NCBI RefSeq assembly: GCF_033097485.1
Contig: NZ_AP028634.1
Coordinates: 1,169,126-1,233,125 of the forward strand
Reading direction: 5' to 3'
Source of the DNA: Pyrofollis japonicus
GTDB lineage: Archaea > Thermoproteota > Thermoprotei_A > Sulfolobales > Pyrodictiaceae
DNA: 64,000 bases
The translations under genes and the position numbers were made by a program. Positions 63,924-64,000 of this stretch are shown in pieces. Every line of letters starts with the position of its first letter. The stretch's first letter is position 1. Below the pieces are notes generated by a model. That model searched no databases. It saw only the letters and a list, made by a program, of their open reading frames with translations, and was not told where the DNA came from.

Positions 63924-64000
63924 TCTATCTCATACCTCACTCCACTCTTAGTAACTGGGCTGTGGGCTGCTTCCTTAGGTATAGGAGGCCAATAAGCAAT

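Noticed and set aside
1..64000. CRISPR arrays, rRNA and intact insertion sequences
   Set aside because: No regularly spaced direct repeats, no rRNA-like sequence and no transposase gene with flanking inverted repeats were found by reading.

Overview
The window reads as a chromosome segment of a hyperthermophilic crenarchaeon. Direct evidence is a full-length reverse gyrase, CdvA- and CdvB-type cell-division proteins, an archaeal type IV pilus operon with a class III prepilin, many VapBC-type toxin-antitoxin pairs, TATA-box promoters with near-leaderless starts, and frequent GTG/TTG start codons in fairly GC-rich DNA. A member of the Desulfurococcales (Pyrodictiaceae-like) is my best guess; this is inference, because no rRNA gene is present.

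Layout. 1-2.0 kb: a TetR regulator and a convergent ACR3/BASS-type transporter that share an operator palindrome. 2.2-8.6 kb: accessory DNA with an AbrB-VapC pair, an RHH-VapC pair, a large secreted protein of unknown function, a coiled-coil PD-(D/E)XK-like protein and an MntA-HepT pair. 8.6-18.1 kb: a seven-gene operon (LivJ-H-M-G-F type ABC importer followed by hydantoinase/oxoprolinase HyuA-HyuB) with a divergent maleate isomerase/hydantoin racemase-like enzyme; it looks like an uptake-and-hydrolysis pathway for a cyclic amide or related compound. 18.3-26.1 kb: housekeeping and unknown genes (Clp1/Grc3-type polynucleotide kinase, PaREP1-like protein, MoeA, GYD-domain protein, HemA, a Cys-rich HTH_10 regulator). 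26.2-30.2 kb: two divergent, homologous modules, each a KaiC-like ATPase plus a small helical protein; one ATPase carries a frameshift. 30.3-34.3 kb: a pilus assembly operon (ATPase and two membrane proteins) and a pilin. 34.5-41.9 kb: a four-CBS protein, reverse gyrase, and a DUF432-like / MscS / PIN operon.

42.0-46.3 kb: a secreted coiled-coil protein divergent from an ABC-2 exporter, with a repeat-rich control region between them. 46.6-50.0 kb: a nucleoside-phosphorylase-like gene, a VapBC pair, then a sharply AT-rich block holding one ORF of foreign composition. 50.0-53.4 kb: another ABC-2 exporter and an orphan two-domain ABC permease. 53.5-58.5 kb: cdvA and cdvB, separated by a VapBC pair and an S9 peptidase. 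58.8-64.0 kb: a MarC family protein, a second large secreted unknown, an atypical SDR, small membrane proteins and a MacB/LolD-type ATPase at the right edge.

The most interesting unexplained unit is the pair of divergent KaiC-like ATPase/small-protein modules next to the pilus operon. Next are the TetR regulon with visible operators, the hydantoinase-importer operon, a PaREP1-like gene without a canonical start codon, and the AT-rich island. I found no rRNA, tRNA or CRISPR array.
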